Shown in pieces: positions 8,380-17,389 of a stretch of DNA of 64,000 bases. The stretch is taken from assembly GCA_947450365.1 (NCBI GenBank), contig CANFVE010000009.1, positions 1 to 64,000 on the forward strand, read 5' to 3'. The first letter of the stretch is position 1. Every line of letters begins with the position of its first letter. Below the pieces are notes generated by a model that saw nothing but the letters and a program-made list of their open reading frames with translations, did not search any database and was not told the DNA's origin. Source of the DNA: Cytophagaceae bacterium (GTDB lineage Bacteria; Bacteroidota; Bacteroidia; Cytophagales; Spirosomataceae). A program made the position numbers and the translations under genes.

Positions 8380-9753
8380 ATGAAAAAACTACTCATATTA
8401 TTCATCTTTGGGGCTTTTTATGCCAAAGCTGACGTGCAATTACCCGCCATTATCGGGGATCACATGGTACTCCAACAAAAAGCCAAAGTCACCCTCTGGG
8501 GATGGACGACGAGTCCAACCGAACGTGTCGACATCCACGTCGACTGGGACACCACCCACTATACCGCCCGCGCCGTTTTAGGTCGCTGGTCGATCCAAGT
8601 AGCAACTCCCGCCGCAGGAGGCAAGCATGAAATCAGTTTTACAACAAATGGCAACAGTCTAAAAGTGAAAGATGTCGTGTTCGGTGAAGTTTGGGTTTTC
8701 TCCGGACAAAGCAACATGGAATGGAGCGGCTCGCAAAACCTCCAAGAATCATTGGACGAAATGCCTAATGCCAACAACGAGAATTTACGTTTTTTTTACA
8801 TTCCTAAAGCGACATCCAACTATCCTCAGGACGATGTCCGTGCCAAATGGGTCGTTTGTAACCCGACAGACATGAAGGCCTTTTCGGCCATTGGCTATTT
8901 CTTTGGGAAGAAATTAAACCAACAATTAAAGGTTCCTATGGGCCTCATCAGCTCAAATTGGGGCGGTACACGCGCCGAGGTATGGGTCGCACGGGATACC
9001 GTGATGAAAAAACCACATTTTGTCCAAGCGATTAAAAATGGCCTGAATACCATTGGCCTAAATTACAACGCCATGATCGCACCCATCGTGAATTATAACA
9101 TCACCGGGGTTTTATGGTACCAAGGCGAAAGCAATGTAGGTCAATACGGTTCCTACACCGAATTAATGAACGATTTAATCCTAAACTGGCGTAGTGCGTT
9201 TAAGAAAAATATTCCTTTCTATTTCGCTCAAATCGCGCCTTATTCAAAATATGGAGACAATAATTTTGGAGCCAAATTACGCGAAGCACAAACCGAAAAC
9301 CTGAAAATGGAAAATACGGCGATGGTCGTCTTGTCTGATTTAGTGCCCGACGTGACGAATATTCACCCGACGATCAAGGTAGAAGTGGCCAACCGATTTG
9401 CCAATTTGGCCTTAGTCAAACATTACGGACAAGAAGCAGGGCCGATTTTCTATCCCAAATATGACCGTTTGAAGGTAGAAAAAGGCAAAATCAGAATCTT
9501 TTTCAAAGAATTAAACGGCAAACTCATGACCAAAGATGGAGCAGAACCAAGCCATTTGATGATTGCGGGTGAAGATAAAGTATTTCATCCGGCCGTAGGG
9601 AAAATCGACGGAACCTCCTTAGTCGTTTCGAGTCCGGAGGTACCCAATCCGGTTGCGGTGCGCTATGCCTTTAAAAATGATGACATGCCGAACCTGTTTA
9701 GTCGGGAAGGTCTACCTGTAAATCTGTTCCGTACGGACAACTGGGAAAATTAA
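8380..9753 (+). CDS. Sialate O-acetylesterase-type secreted esterase (SASA family)
   Basis: I choose the ATG at 8380 (457 residues), which gives a clean signal peptide (MKKLLILFIFGAFYAKA), over the TTG six bases earlier. The segment LPAIIGDHMVLQQ is the usual start of the mature SASA/DUF303 protein. The catalytic block GQSNMEWSG (near residue 109) carries the nucleophile serine, and WYQGESN (near residue 248) is the second conserved block. The expected reaction is removal of O-acetyl groups from sialic acid or plant polysaccharides in the periplasm. There are no sialic-acid catabolic genes nearby, so an acetyl-xylan or pectin-like substrate is equally possible. Confidence 0.83.
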   Translation: MKKLLILFIFGAFYAKADVQLPAIIGDHMVLQQKAKVTLWGWTTSPTERVDIHVDWDTTHYTARAVLGRWSIQVATPAAGGKHEISFTTNGNSLKVKDVVFGEVWVFSGQSNMEWSGSQNLQESLDEMPNANNENLRFFYIPKATSNYPQDDVRAKWVVCNPTDMKAFSAIGYFFGKKLNQQLKVPMGLISSNWGGTRAEVWVARDTVMKKPHFVQAIKNGLNTIGLNYNAMIAPIVNYNITGVLWYQGESNVGQYGSYTELMNDLILNWRSAFKKNIPFYFAQIAPYSKYGDNNFGAKLREAQTENLKMENTAMVVLSDLVPDVTNIHPTIKVEVANRFANLALVKHYGQEAGPIFYPKYDRLKVEKGKIRIFFKELNGKLMTKDGAEPSHLMIAGEDKVFHPAVGKIDGTSLVVSSPEVPNPVAVRYAFKNDDMPNLFSREGLPVNLFRTDNWEN

Positions 9754-9760
9754 TTCAAAA

Positions 9761-9787
9761 CCCTTCAGCTAAACCTGAAGGGCTTTC
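9761..9787 (+). terminator. Hairpin between the SASA esterase and the PIG-L gene
   Basis: A perfect 8-bp stem (CCCTTCAG 9761-9768 with CTGAAGGG 9775-9782), flanked by AAAA on the left and CTTTC on the right. The short T-tract suggests a partial or bidirectional terminator. Confidence 0.6.
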
Positions 9788-9802
9788 ATTCACATGTTTA
9801 CC

Positions 9803-12286
9803 ATGCAAAAATCAATACTTTTCGCTTTATGCCTAATCACCTTCGTGGGAATGGGCCAACAAAAAAATTCAGCGCAACTCTACGAAGACCTGAAAGCCCT
9901 CAAAGTTTTAGGATCCGTTTTACATGTCGCAGCACATCCAGATGATGAAAGCACGCATATGTTGACCTGGTTCGCGCAACAACAAAAATGGGAAACCAAT
10001 TATTTCGCATGCACCCGCGGAGATGGCGGACAAAACCTTATCGGGGATGAGCAAGGCATCGCATTAGGTGTGATCAGAACTCAAGAATTATTAGCGGCGA
10101 GGCGCATTGATGGCGCGAATCAATATTTTTCAAGAGCCTTTGATTTCGGTTTTTCTAAATCCACCCAAGAGGCCTTGTCTTTCTGGGACCGGAATTTAAT
10201 TTTATCCGATTTAGTTTGGGTAATCCGGAAAACCCGGCCAGATATCATATTTACGCGGTTTCCGCCGGATGCGCGCGCGGGTCATGGGCATCATAGTGCC
10301 TCCGCGGTATTGGCGATTGAGGCCTTTAAGGCTGCCGCAGATCCGAAACAATTTCCGGAACAGTTGAAGCAGGGTGTGGAAGTATGGCAAGCCAAACGAC
10401 TTTTATGGAATACCTTTCGCTTTCCGGGCTCGGCAAATTCGACGGTAAGCGAAGACCAATTTAAATTTGAAATCGGCGATTATTTACCCGCTTTAGGCCA
10501 AAGCACGGGCGAAATCGCTGCGTATAGCCGGAGCCAACATAAAAGCCAAGGATTCGGTTTTGCCGTAGATCGAGGAAAAAATATGGAATATTTCGTGACA
10601 TTAGGCGGGGAAACACCCAAAAACCTGCTGTGGGATGGCGTGGATGTTTCCTGGAATCGCATCCCAGGGGCTGATGGAATTTCCGAACAAATCGACCAAC
10701 TCATCGCCAAGGCTAAAATCGACGAAATTCATCGCCTCATTCCCGACATGATTGTGTTAAAAAAACGCATTGAGGCGCTACCCGCTTCCACTTTGCGAAA
10801 TCGAAAAGTAAAACAAATCAATGATTGGGTTATCAAAGCCGCTGGGATTCACCTGAATTCAACCACCAACACAGGTGTAATTGCCCAAGGAGACTCGGTG
10901 AAAATTAAAACCGAATTCATTTCCCGCGCACCCATTCAGATCAAAAATGTACACATCACACTTGCGGAAAAAGATAGCCTCCTCGCTTCCTCGGTGCAAG
11001 CCTACAAAAAATATACGTTCACCCGAAATATTGTGGCGAATCAGGCCATTACCCAACCGTATTGGTTTAAGAAAACAAAGGCGATTGGGCATTTTGAGGT
11101 AGATGACCAACAAAAAATTGGGCAATCATTCGTAGACCCCGCATTGCTTGTAAAGGCCGAATTTAGCATCGAAGGGAGTCAATTCTCGATGGAAAAATCA
11201 GTGGAGGAAATGATTGTAGATCCGGTGAAAGGCGAAATTTATCAGCCGATTGCCATTAGCCCCAAAAGCATTTTTCAGGTAGGGGCCCAGGTGGTTTTAT
11301 TGCCCTTGAAATCCAACCAGAAAAAATCCATTCCCTTAACCATTACGGCCCTAAGTAAATTAAGTGCAGGGAGCGTTGAGGTCCGCAATCAAGAAAATGT
11401 AAGTTTAGGCAAATTTGACCTCGGCAAAGGATTGAAAAAAGGAGAAAAGAAAACGATTGAATTAACTTTCGCTGAAAATATGCTCAAGCAAGCGGGAAAA
11501 ATTCATCATCAACTTACACTTTTTTATCAAACACAAACGGGTGCCTGGATCGATTCGCTCGATATGCAAACCATCGAATATCCGCATATTCCTACGCAGC
11601 GCTATTTCAGCTCAGTTAATTTGGACATTTTACACATCGATTTCATTAAAAAAGGATCACGGATCGGCTACATCAAAGGGGCAGGAGATAAGGTTCCTGA
11701 AGCGTTGGTTCAAATGGGTTTCCAAGTGGATTTTCTTCAAGAAAAAGATTTAAAAGCGGAAAATTTAGCCAAATACCATACTGTTCTCACCGGCATACGT
11801 GCTCACAATACGCTGGATTTCATGGAAAATGCCTATCCAGAACTCATGAAATACGTGGAGAACGGAGGAAATTACGTGGTTCAATACAATACGGCAAGTT
11901 TCTTAGGACCGATGAAATCGGCTTTAGCTCCTTATCCGATGCAAGTGGGTCGCCTCCGCATCACTCGGGAAGATGCCAAACCTGAATTTTTAATCCCAAA
12001 GCATCGCCTGCTATCAGCTCCCAATAAAATCATCGAGGCCGATTTCGCGGATTGGGTTCAGGAGCGCAGTATATATACGGGAGAATCCGAGGACCCGCAT
12101 TATGAATATCCATTGGGCTTCACAGATCCTGAAGAAAAATTAAATAAAGGAAATATCGTGGTAACAAAATATGGCAAAGGTTCGTTTACCTATACGGGAA
12201 TCGTTTTCTTCCGAGAATTACCCGCAGGCGTACCCGGGGCTTGGCGATTATTCGCAAACCTCATTTCGAATCCAAACCTAAAATAA
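9803..12286 (+). CDS. Large secreted PIG-L/LmbE-family deacetylase with C-terminal ThuA-like region
   Basis: The ATG at 9803 gives a standard signal peptide (MQKSILFALCLITFVGMGQ); the ATG at 9794 adds three residues and is also possible. The LmbE/PIG-L Zn motif is AAHPDDES near residue 47, with the later GHGHHSASA block giving the third ligand. Such enzymes remove N-acetyl groups from GlcNAc-type sugars. At about 830 residues it is much longer than a bare PIG-L domain: a middle beta-rich region follows, and the last ~220 residues contain GIRAHNTLDF and a YVENGGNYVVQYNT strand, as in ThuA/glutamine-amidotransferase-like folds. It is separated by 4 bases from the penicillin-acylase gene. Periplasmic role in amino-sugar or acyl-sugar breakdown is inferred. 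Confidence 0.82.
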   Translation: MQKSILFALCLITFVGMGQQKNSAQLYEDLKALKVLGSVLHVAAHPDDESTHMLTWFAQQQKWETNYFACTRGDGGQNLIGDEQGIALGVIRTQELLAARRIDGANQYFSRAFDFGFSKSTQEALSFWDRNLILSDLVWVIRKTRPDIIFTRFPPDARAGHGHHSASAVLAIEAFKAAADPKQFPEQLKQGVEVWQAKRLLWNTFRFPGSANSTVSEDQFKFEIGDYLPALGQSTGEIAAYSRSQHKSQGFGFAVDRGKNMEYFVTLGGETPKNLLWDGVDVSWNRIPGADGISEQIDQLIAKAKIDEIHRLIPDMIVLKKRIEALPASTLRNRKVKQINDWVIKAAGIHLNSTTNTGVIAQGDSVKIKTEFISRAPIQIKNVHITLAEKDSLLASSVQAYKKYTFTRNIVANQAITQPYWFKKTKAIGHFEVDDQQKIGQSFVDPALLVKAEFSIEGSQFSMEKSVEEMIVDPVKGEIYQPIAISPKSIFQVGAQVVLLPLKSNQKKSIPLTITALSKLSAGSVEVRNQENVSLGKFDLGKGLKKGEKKTIELTFAENMLKQAGKIHHQLTLFYQTQTGAWIDSLDMQTIEYPHIPTQRYFSSVNLDILHIDFIKKGSRIGYIKGAGDKVPEALVQMGFQVDFLQEKDLKAENLAKYHTVLTGIRAHNTLDFMENAYPELMKYVENGGNYVVQYNTASFLGPMKSALAPYPMQVGRLRITREDAKPEFLIPKHRLLSAPNKIIEADFADWVQERSIYTGESEDPHYEYPLGFTDPEEKLNKGNIVVTKYGKGSFTYTGIVFFRELPAGVPGAWRLFANLISNPNLK

Positions 12287-12290
12287 GCAC

Positions 12291-14366
12291 ATGAAATTTC
12301 TCTTAAGCCTCATTCTGTTAAGTGTTTGCCTTTCCCTTCCCGCGCAAATCCCGAATCCACCGAGCATTCGGATCGATCAAATCAACATCGCCCGGGATAG
12401 CTATGGTGTTCCACATATCTTCGCACCCACAGATCCAGAAGTAGCCTATGGACTTGCCTGGGCTCATGCAGAAGATGATTTCAAAACAATTCAAACGCTG
12501 ATTCTCACCGGAAAGGGGAAATTAGGCACCTATATGGGCAAGGCCGGTGCCCCGGTGGATTTTGTGTTTGGCTTATTGAATACACGGAAAGTGGTTGACC
12601 AACAAATCAACTCCATGGACCCCAAATTCCTCCAACTCCTCCAAGGCTATCTCATGGGTCTCGAAGCCTACGCGAAACAACATCCCAAAGAGGTCCTTAA
12701 TAAACACATATTTCCGATCAACATCCACGATTACATCGCCACCACCATGTTTTCGGTGGCCGTATTTTGTGGAGTAGAACGGACACTTCCGAAAATCTTG
12801 AATGGCTCGATTGCCAAATTACCCGGTTTCACCGGCGAAGGAAGCAATGCCTTTGCGATTAAAAGTACGAAATCAGCTTCCGGCGAACCGATGCTCGTCA
12901 TTAATGCACATCAACCCATCGAAGGTGCCACCGCCTTCTACGAAGCACATGTGCAAAGCGAAGAAGGATGGAACATGTTAGGCGGCCTTTTCCCAGGAGC
13001 CCCCCTGATTTTCCATGGCGCTTCCCCGAATTTAGCTTGGGCACATACGGTAAACATGCAGGATAAAATCGACGTGTACCAATTGCAAACGGATAAAAAA
13101 CATCCCAACCAATACCTGGTCGACGGCGAATGGCTTCCCCTCACCAAACGAAAAGTTAAACTTCAAATCAAAGGCATTCCCATTCCGCTCAGCAAAATGG
13201 GCTATGAATCCATTTATGGCCCTACCGTTCAAAGTCCGGATGGTAGCTTCTTTGCCCTTCGCTTACCTTCCCTCATGGATGCAGGCGCTTTGGGCCAATG
13301 GTACGCCATGAATCGTGCGAAGAATTTTACCGAGTTTAAGGCGGCATTGCAACAAAACCATTTGGCCATGTTTAATATCATGTATGCCGATAAAGAAGAT
13401 AATATATTTTATGTGTCCAACGGCAAAATGCCCAACCGGAATCCCGATAAAAAATACAATTGGACCTCCACGGTCCCAGGGAATACACGGGCAACTTTGT
13501 GGACGACTTTTAAGCCCTTTGACGCACTGCCACAGCATTTAAATCCGAAAGCAGGGTATTTGTTCAACACGAACCATTCTCCCTTTATGGCTACAGATGA
13601 AAAGGAAAATTTAAATCCGGCGAATTTTGATCCAAATGATGGCTATGAATTGTATCACAACAATCGGAGTCGGCGCGCAAAGGATCTAATCGATTCATAT
13701 GACAAAATTTCATGGGAGGATTTGAAACGGATTAAATTCGATCGCCAATTGCCCGATAAAATTCTCTACCCGTATGGATATACGTCGGATTCCTTATTTC
13801 TGGTTGACGAGAAAAAACATCCGCATTTAGCGCCGCTGATTCAATCGCTAAAAACGTGGAACCATGTAACGAATCCAGATAGTAAAGGGGCTCTGGTATA
13901 TAATTTGGCCTATTATCAAATCTCCAAGACGATGAAGAATCAAAGTCAAGATACACTGACCATCGCACAAGGGGTAGCGGTTTTTCAGCATATCCATGAT
14001 GAGTTGATGAAAAGCCATGGCCGCATCGATTTAACGCTGGGAGATGTGCAAAAATTAGCGCGGGGAAGTCAGCAATGGCCACAAGGCGGTATGCCAGATG
14101 TCCTGGCCGCCGTGCAAAGCAAACCAAACAAAGACGGTACGCGCTACATGGTTAGTGGAGATGCGTATATCGGTTTTGTGAAATTCCCCAAAGATGGGGG
14201 GCTTCCGCTGATTGAGACGGTTAATACTTTTGGGGCAAGTTCGTATCCGAATAGTCCACATTTCGCGGATCAACGGGCCATGTATCAAGACCAGAAAACG
14301 AAGCGAATGACCTTAGATAAAAACGAGGTCTTAAAAACAGCTGAAAAAGTATATCATCCGGAATAA
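12291..14366 (+). CDS. Penicillin acylase-family N-terminal nucleophile hydrolase
   Basis: A 691-residue secreted protein (signal peptide about residues 1-18, MKFLLSLILLSVCLSLPAQ). The N-terminal chain has IARDSYGVPHIFA and AYGLAWAHAEDDF, typical of the PF01804 alpha subunit. The precursor cleavage and nucleophile site is GEGSNAFAI, with S185 expected to become the N-terminal nucleophile of the beta chain after autoproteolysis. The conserved NAHQP and TVNMQDKIDVY segments follow. Family members cleave amides such as N-acyl homoserine lactones, fatty acyl amides or penicillins; the real substrate is unknown. It ends exactly one base before the convergent 3-hydroxyacyl-CoA dehydrogenase gene, with no terminator room between them. 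Confidence 0.86.
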   Translation: MKFLLSLILLSVCLSLPAQIPNPPSIRIDQINIARDSYGVPHIFAPTDPEVAYGLAWAHAEDDFKTIQTLILTGKGKLGTYMGKAGAPVDFVFGLLNTRKVVDQQINSMDPKFLQLLQGYLMGLEAYAKQHPKEVLNKHIFPINIHDYIATTMFSVAVFCGVERTLPKILNGSIAKLPGFTGEGSNAFAIKSTKSASGEPMLVINAHQPIEGATAFYEAHVQSEEGWNMLGGLFPGAPLIFHGASPNLAWAHTVNMQDKIDVYQLQTDKKHPNQYLVDGEWLPLTKRKVKLQIKGIPIPLSKMGYESIYGPTVQSPDGSFFALRLPSLMDAGALGQWYAMNRAKNFTEFKAALQQNHLAMFNIMYADKEDNIFYVSNGKMPNRNPDKKYNWTSTVPGNTRATLWTTFKPFDALPQHLNPKAGYLFNTNHSPFMATDEKENLNPANFDPNDGYELYHNNRSRRAKDLIDSYDKISWEDLKRIKFDRQLPDKILYPYGYTSDSLFLVDEKKHPHLAPLIQSLKTWNHVTNPDSKGALVYNLAYYQISKTMKNQSQDTLTIAQGVAVFQHIHDELMKSHGRIDLTLGDVQKLARGSQQWPQGGMPDVLAAVQSKPNKDGTRYMVSGDAYIGFVKFPKDGGLPLIETVNTFGASSYPNSPHFADQRAMYQDQKTKRMTLDKNEVLKTAEKVYHPE

Positions 14367-15221
14367 TTATTTTAAGAAATCAGGATGTCGGTACGAAGGA
14401 GCGGGGTAGGTATAAAAACCTTCTCCGCTCTTTTCGCCTAATTTACCTGCATCGACGTAAGTTTTCAGCAGCGCCGCAAATGCTTGCGAGGCCGAATCTT
14501 CTAATCCATGCGTGACATGCCAGGCCGTATCGAGTCCGATGGAATCAATAATTCCAAAAGGTCCCATCGGCATATGAAAATTCACCATCCAAGATTTGTC
14601 GATGTCCTCAATACTCGCGACTTCCTTCGTTCGCAGTTTCCCCGCTGCACCAATGAAAGCTAATAACATCGCATTAAAGATATAGCCATGATTTTCTTTG
14701 CGTACGACTACAGGAACTTGATTCAGCCTTCGACCAAAATCCATGAGAATCATTTCCAATTCGGCATCCGTTCCCGGATGAGGCATAATATCCACGACTT
14801 TGGAGTAAAAGACATCGTGAAAATGAAAGGCGCAAAATCGACTGTGGCGACCGCTCGCATCAGCTAGCTGAGAAGGTAACAAATAAGACGTATTCGTCGT
14901 GAAAATCGTTTTTACAGGGGCTATCGCACCGAATTGCGCCCATACCTTTCGCTTTAAGGCCAAATCCTCCGTCACACTTTCGGAAATGATATCCGCATCT
15001 TCCACGGCGATGGCTGGGTCGGTGGTAAATAGCATGGATTCAAGGGTTTGGGTAGGAAGGCTGAGTTGGCGCAAAATCTTTGCCATCACCTTTTTTGATG
15101 ATTCCAGGGCCTGATCCTGAATGTCATAGACCCGCACCGAATAACCCGATAAGGCAGCTTGCAAAGCGATTCGACTCCCTAGAGTTCCTGCGCCTAATAT
15201 ACATACGTTGGTAATTTCCAT
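14367..15221 (-). CDS. 3-hydroxyacyl-CoA dehydrogenase
   Basis: The start used is the ATG at 15221 (284 residues, MEITNVCILG). Any earlier start would overlap the preceding gene and puts 15 non-family residues ahead of the Rossmann strand. GAGTLGSRIA is the NAD-binding loop. SVTEDLALKRKVWAQ, NTSYLLPSQLA and RFCAFHFHDV (the place of HFFNP in FadB/Hbd) follow. The C-terminal 3HCDH domain contains NHGYIFNAML. It oxidises (S)-3-hydroxyacyl-CoA to 3-ketoacyl-CoA with NAD. It is the last gene of the four-gene minus-strand operon, one base after the kinase, and would process the 3-hydroxyacyl-CoA made by the kinase/ACAD pair. Confidence 0.87.
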   Translation of the reverse strand: MEITNVCILGAGTLGSRIALQAALSGYSVRVYDIQDQALESSKKVMAKILRQLSLPTQTLESMLFTTDPAIAVEDADIISESVTEDLALKRKVWAQFGAIAPVKTIFTTNTSYLLPSQLADASGRHSRFCAFHFHDVFYSKVVDIMPHPGTDAELEMILMDFGRRLNQVPVVVRKENHGYIFNAMLLAFIGAAGKLRTKEVASIEDIDKSWMVNFHMPMGPFGIIDSIGLDTAWHVTHGLEDSASQAFAALLKTYVDAGKLGEKSGEGFYTYPAPSYRHPDFLK

Positions 15222-15222
15222 G

Positions 15223-16224
15223 TTAGATCGTTTGATATTGAATACTGAATTGAGCCTTTTGGCCACAGGCCTTCACGACTTGATTTAAAACTGAGAAGCG
15301 CGCGTCTGAGGAGTAGCCTTGGACGTATCGCTGGTAAATTTGTTGGGCTATCACGGCCACCTTGCATAGGCCAAACACATAATAAAAGAGGATATGGGTC
15401 ATATCGACCGAGGTTTTGGACGCATAATATTGCACTAATTCTGCCCGACTAAAATTTCCCTCTACATAACTTAGGTTAAACATTTTCAAAATATCCACAT
15501 CACCTGGCTCAGCCCAATATGCTAATGTCGTTCCTACATCCATCAAAGGATCACCAATGGTCGCCATTTCCCAATCAAGAACAGCTACTACCTCCGCATC
15601 TGAGGAACAAACGAGATTATCAAATTTAAAATCATTGTGAATGAAAGCTACTGAAGAATTGGGAGCTTGGTTTTCCTGCAACCAAGTAAAGGCCTGTTCT
15701 AAGTCAGGTAATTCATCCGTTTTGGCTTTTTGGTAGCGTTCGGTCCAGCCTTCGATTTGGCGACGCACATAACCGTCTGGTTTTCCTAGCGCGAGTAAAC
15801 CGGATTGTTCGAGTTCCAACTGGTGTAATTCGATCAGCACGTCCATCGATTGTTCCGACAGTTTTCGAAAAAAGGCAGGTCCTATATCGGCGGGCAATTT
15901 GTTCCGAATGATGCGTCCATCCATGCGTTCCATGAGAAAAAAGGGCGCCCCGATGATGCTTTCGTCTTCGCAAACTAAAATCGGCTTAGGCATTTTCGTA
16001 TAGCCTGCCTTTTCAAGCGCCTTGAGGACTTTGAATTCGCGGACCATGTCATGGGCTTTGGAGATTTTTTGTCCCAAAGGCGGTCGGCGCAATACATAGG
16101 AAAATGCATCACAAGAAATGGCATAGGTCAAATTCGAGAATCCACCCGGAAAGGCCGTGATCTGTAAATCCGGGCAGGGAAGTCCTAATTGTTCCGATAA
16201 ATAGGCTGGCAATAAATCAAACAT
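15223..16224 (-). CDS. APH-fold kinase of the ACAD10/11-N-terminal and LvaA type
   Basis: A 333-residue aminoglycoside-phosphotransferase-fold protein. Key residues are H196, D198 and N203 in the Brenner motif HNDFKFDN, and D217 in LDWEMATIGDPLMDVG for Mg. YVLRRPPLGQ and AHDMVREFKVLKAL are characteristic of the ACAD10/11 kinase subfamily rather than antibiotic-resistance enzymes. LvaA of the Pseudomonas putida lva operon and the kinase domain of animal ACAD10/11 phosphorylate the 4-hydroxyl of 4-hydroxyacyl-CoAs. The gene overlaps the acyl-CoA dehydrogenase gene by 8 bp, which argues for an obligate partnership. The proposed substrate is inference; the fold and catalytic residues are read directly. 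Confidence 0.85.
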   Translation of the reverse strand: MFDLLPAYLSEQLGLPCPDLQITAFPGGFSNLTYAISCDAFSYVLRRPPLGQKISKAHDMVREFKVLKALEKAGYTKMPKPILVCEDESIIGAPFFLMERMDGRIIRNKLPADIGPAFFRKLSEQSMDVLIELHQLELEQSGLLALGKPDGYVRRQIEGWTERYQKAKTDELPDLEQAFTWLQENQAPNSSVAFIHNDFKFDNLVCSSDAEVVAVLDWEMATIGDPLMDVGTTLAYWAEPGDVDILKMFNLSYVEGNFSRAELVQYYASKTSVDMTHILFYYVFGLCKVAVIAQQIYQRYVQGYSSDARFSVLNQVVKACGQKAQFSIQYQTI

Positions 16225-17380
16225 ATTTTTTCATGATACTTTTAGCCAGCACCGTTTTATGTACTTCGTCCGGTCCATCGTAAATCCGAGCTCCTCGTTC
16301 ATGGCGGTACCAAAAAGAAAGAAGGGTGTCATCGGTAATTCCCAAGGCTCCGTGCACTTGAATGGCGCGGTCGAGTACGTTCATGAGAACATTGGACACG
16401 AAAAATTTGATGGTGGAAATATCTTCCTTGGCCGCTTTTGCGCCTTGGGATTCGATTTTTTGAGCGGTGTCGAGCACCATAAGGCGAGAGGCTTTGATGT
16501 CGGCGGCACATTCGGCGATCCAGTGTTGGATGCTTTGCTGAGTCGCCAGAGACCTACCCGGATGCAATTCACGTTCCATGGCCCGACGGCACATCAGCTC
16601 CATCGCCCGTTCACAAATTCCGATCCAGCGCATGCAATGATGAATTCGTCCCGGTCCGAGACGCACTTGGGCTAAGGTAAAACCATCGCCTTCGTTACCA
16701 ATTAAATGGGTAACCGGCACTCGACAATCCTTGAATTCCACTTCGCCGTGAGATAAATAATCCTCGCCTTCGTCGCCCATGATGGATATATTGCGAATCA
16801 GGCGATAGCCCGGTGTATCTAAAGGCACCAAAATCATGGATGCCCGTTGATACGGATTTTCATGATTCGGATCCGTAACCGCCATGACGATGGTAAAGGC
16901 AGCGCCATCCGCGGCCGTAGTGAACCATTTATGACCATTGATCACATAGGAATCTCCATCACGAACGGCAGTGGTGGACATGTGGATGGGATTACTTCCA
17001 GCATGTTCGGGTTCGGTCATGGAGAAGCAGCTCCGGATTTCCCCTCGTTGGAGCGGTATTAAATAGGTAAATTTTATATGTTCGGAGGCAAATTGATGCA
17101 TTAATTCCATGTTGCCGATGTCCGGCGCTTGGCAATTAAACACATAGTGACCCAAGGGACTTGTACCTAATACTTCGGATATTTGGGCGAATTCAACCAA
17201 GTTTAAACCCAGGCCACCTTCCTCCTTGGATAAATGCGGGGCAAATAATCCCTGTTTTTTTGCCAAGGCACGCAATTCAGCCAGGGCAGGAAGATGAGAC
17301 CGAAAGGAACCATATATAATGGCTTGTTCGATGGGATAGATGTGTTTGGCTAAAAAGGCCTTGTATTGTTCAATAAGCAT
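16217..17380 (-). CDS. Acyl-CoA dehydrogenase of the ACAD10/11 / LvaC type
   Basis: A 387-residue FAD-dependent acyl-CoA dehydrogenase fold. FAD/acyl binding segments are SCFSMTEPEHAGSNP (about residue 118) and INGHKWFTTAADG (about residue 146). RAIQVHGALGITDD and IYDGPDEVHK end the protein. The residue aligned with the catalytic Glu of MCAD (IYEG) is Asp (D368), as in other ACAD11/CaiA-like proteins. Together with the adjoining kinase this suggests conversion of 4-phosphoacyl-CoA to 3-hydroxyacyl-CoA by phosphate elimination and rehydration, as described for LvaC and ACAD11, instead of plain beta-oxidation. It lies 9 bases downstream of the SDR gene and overlaps the kinase gene. Confidence 0.85.
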   Translation of the reverse strand: MLIEQYKAFLAKHIYPIEQAIIYGSFRSHLPALAELRALAKKQGLFAPHLSKEEGGLGLNLVEFAQISEVLGTSPLGHYVFNCQAPDIGNMELMHQFASEHIKFTYLIPLQRGEIRSCFSMTEPEHAGSNPIHMSTTAVRDGDSYVINGHKWFTTAADGAAFTIVMAVTDPNHENPYQRASMILVPLDTPGYRLIRNISIMGDEGEDYLSHGEVEFKDCRVPVTHLIGNEGDGFTLAQVRLGPGRIHHCMRWIGICERAMELMCRRAMERELHPGRSLATQQSIQHWIAECAADIKASRLMVLDTAQKIESQGAKAAKEDISTIKFFVSNVLMNVLDRAIQVHGALGITDDTLLSFWYRHERGARIYDGPDEVHKTVLAKSIMKKYV

Positions 17381-17389
17381 GTTCGAAGA

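Noticed and set aside
15223..16224. Aminoglycoside resistance gene
   Set aside because: It has the APH fold, but its motifs and its overlap with an acyl-CoA dehydrogenase gene point to the ACAD10/11-LvaA subfamily.
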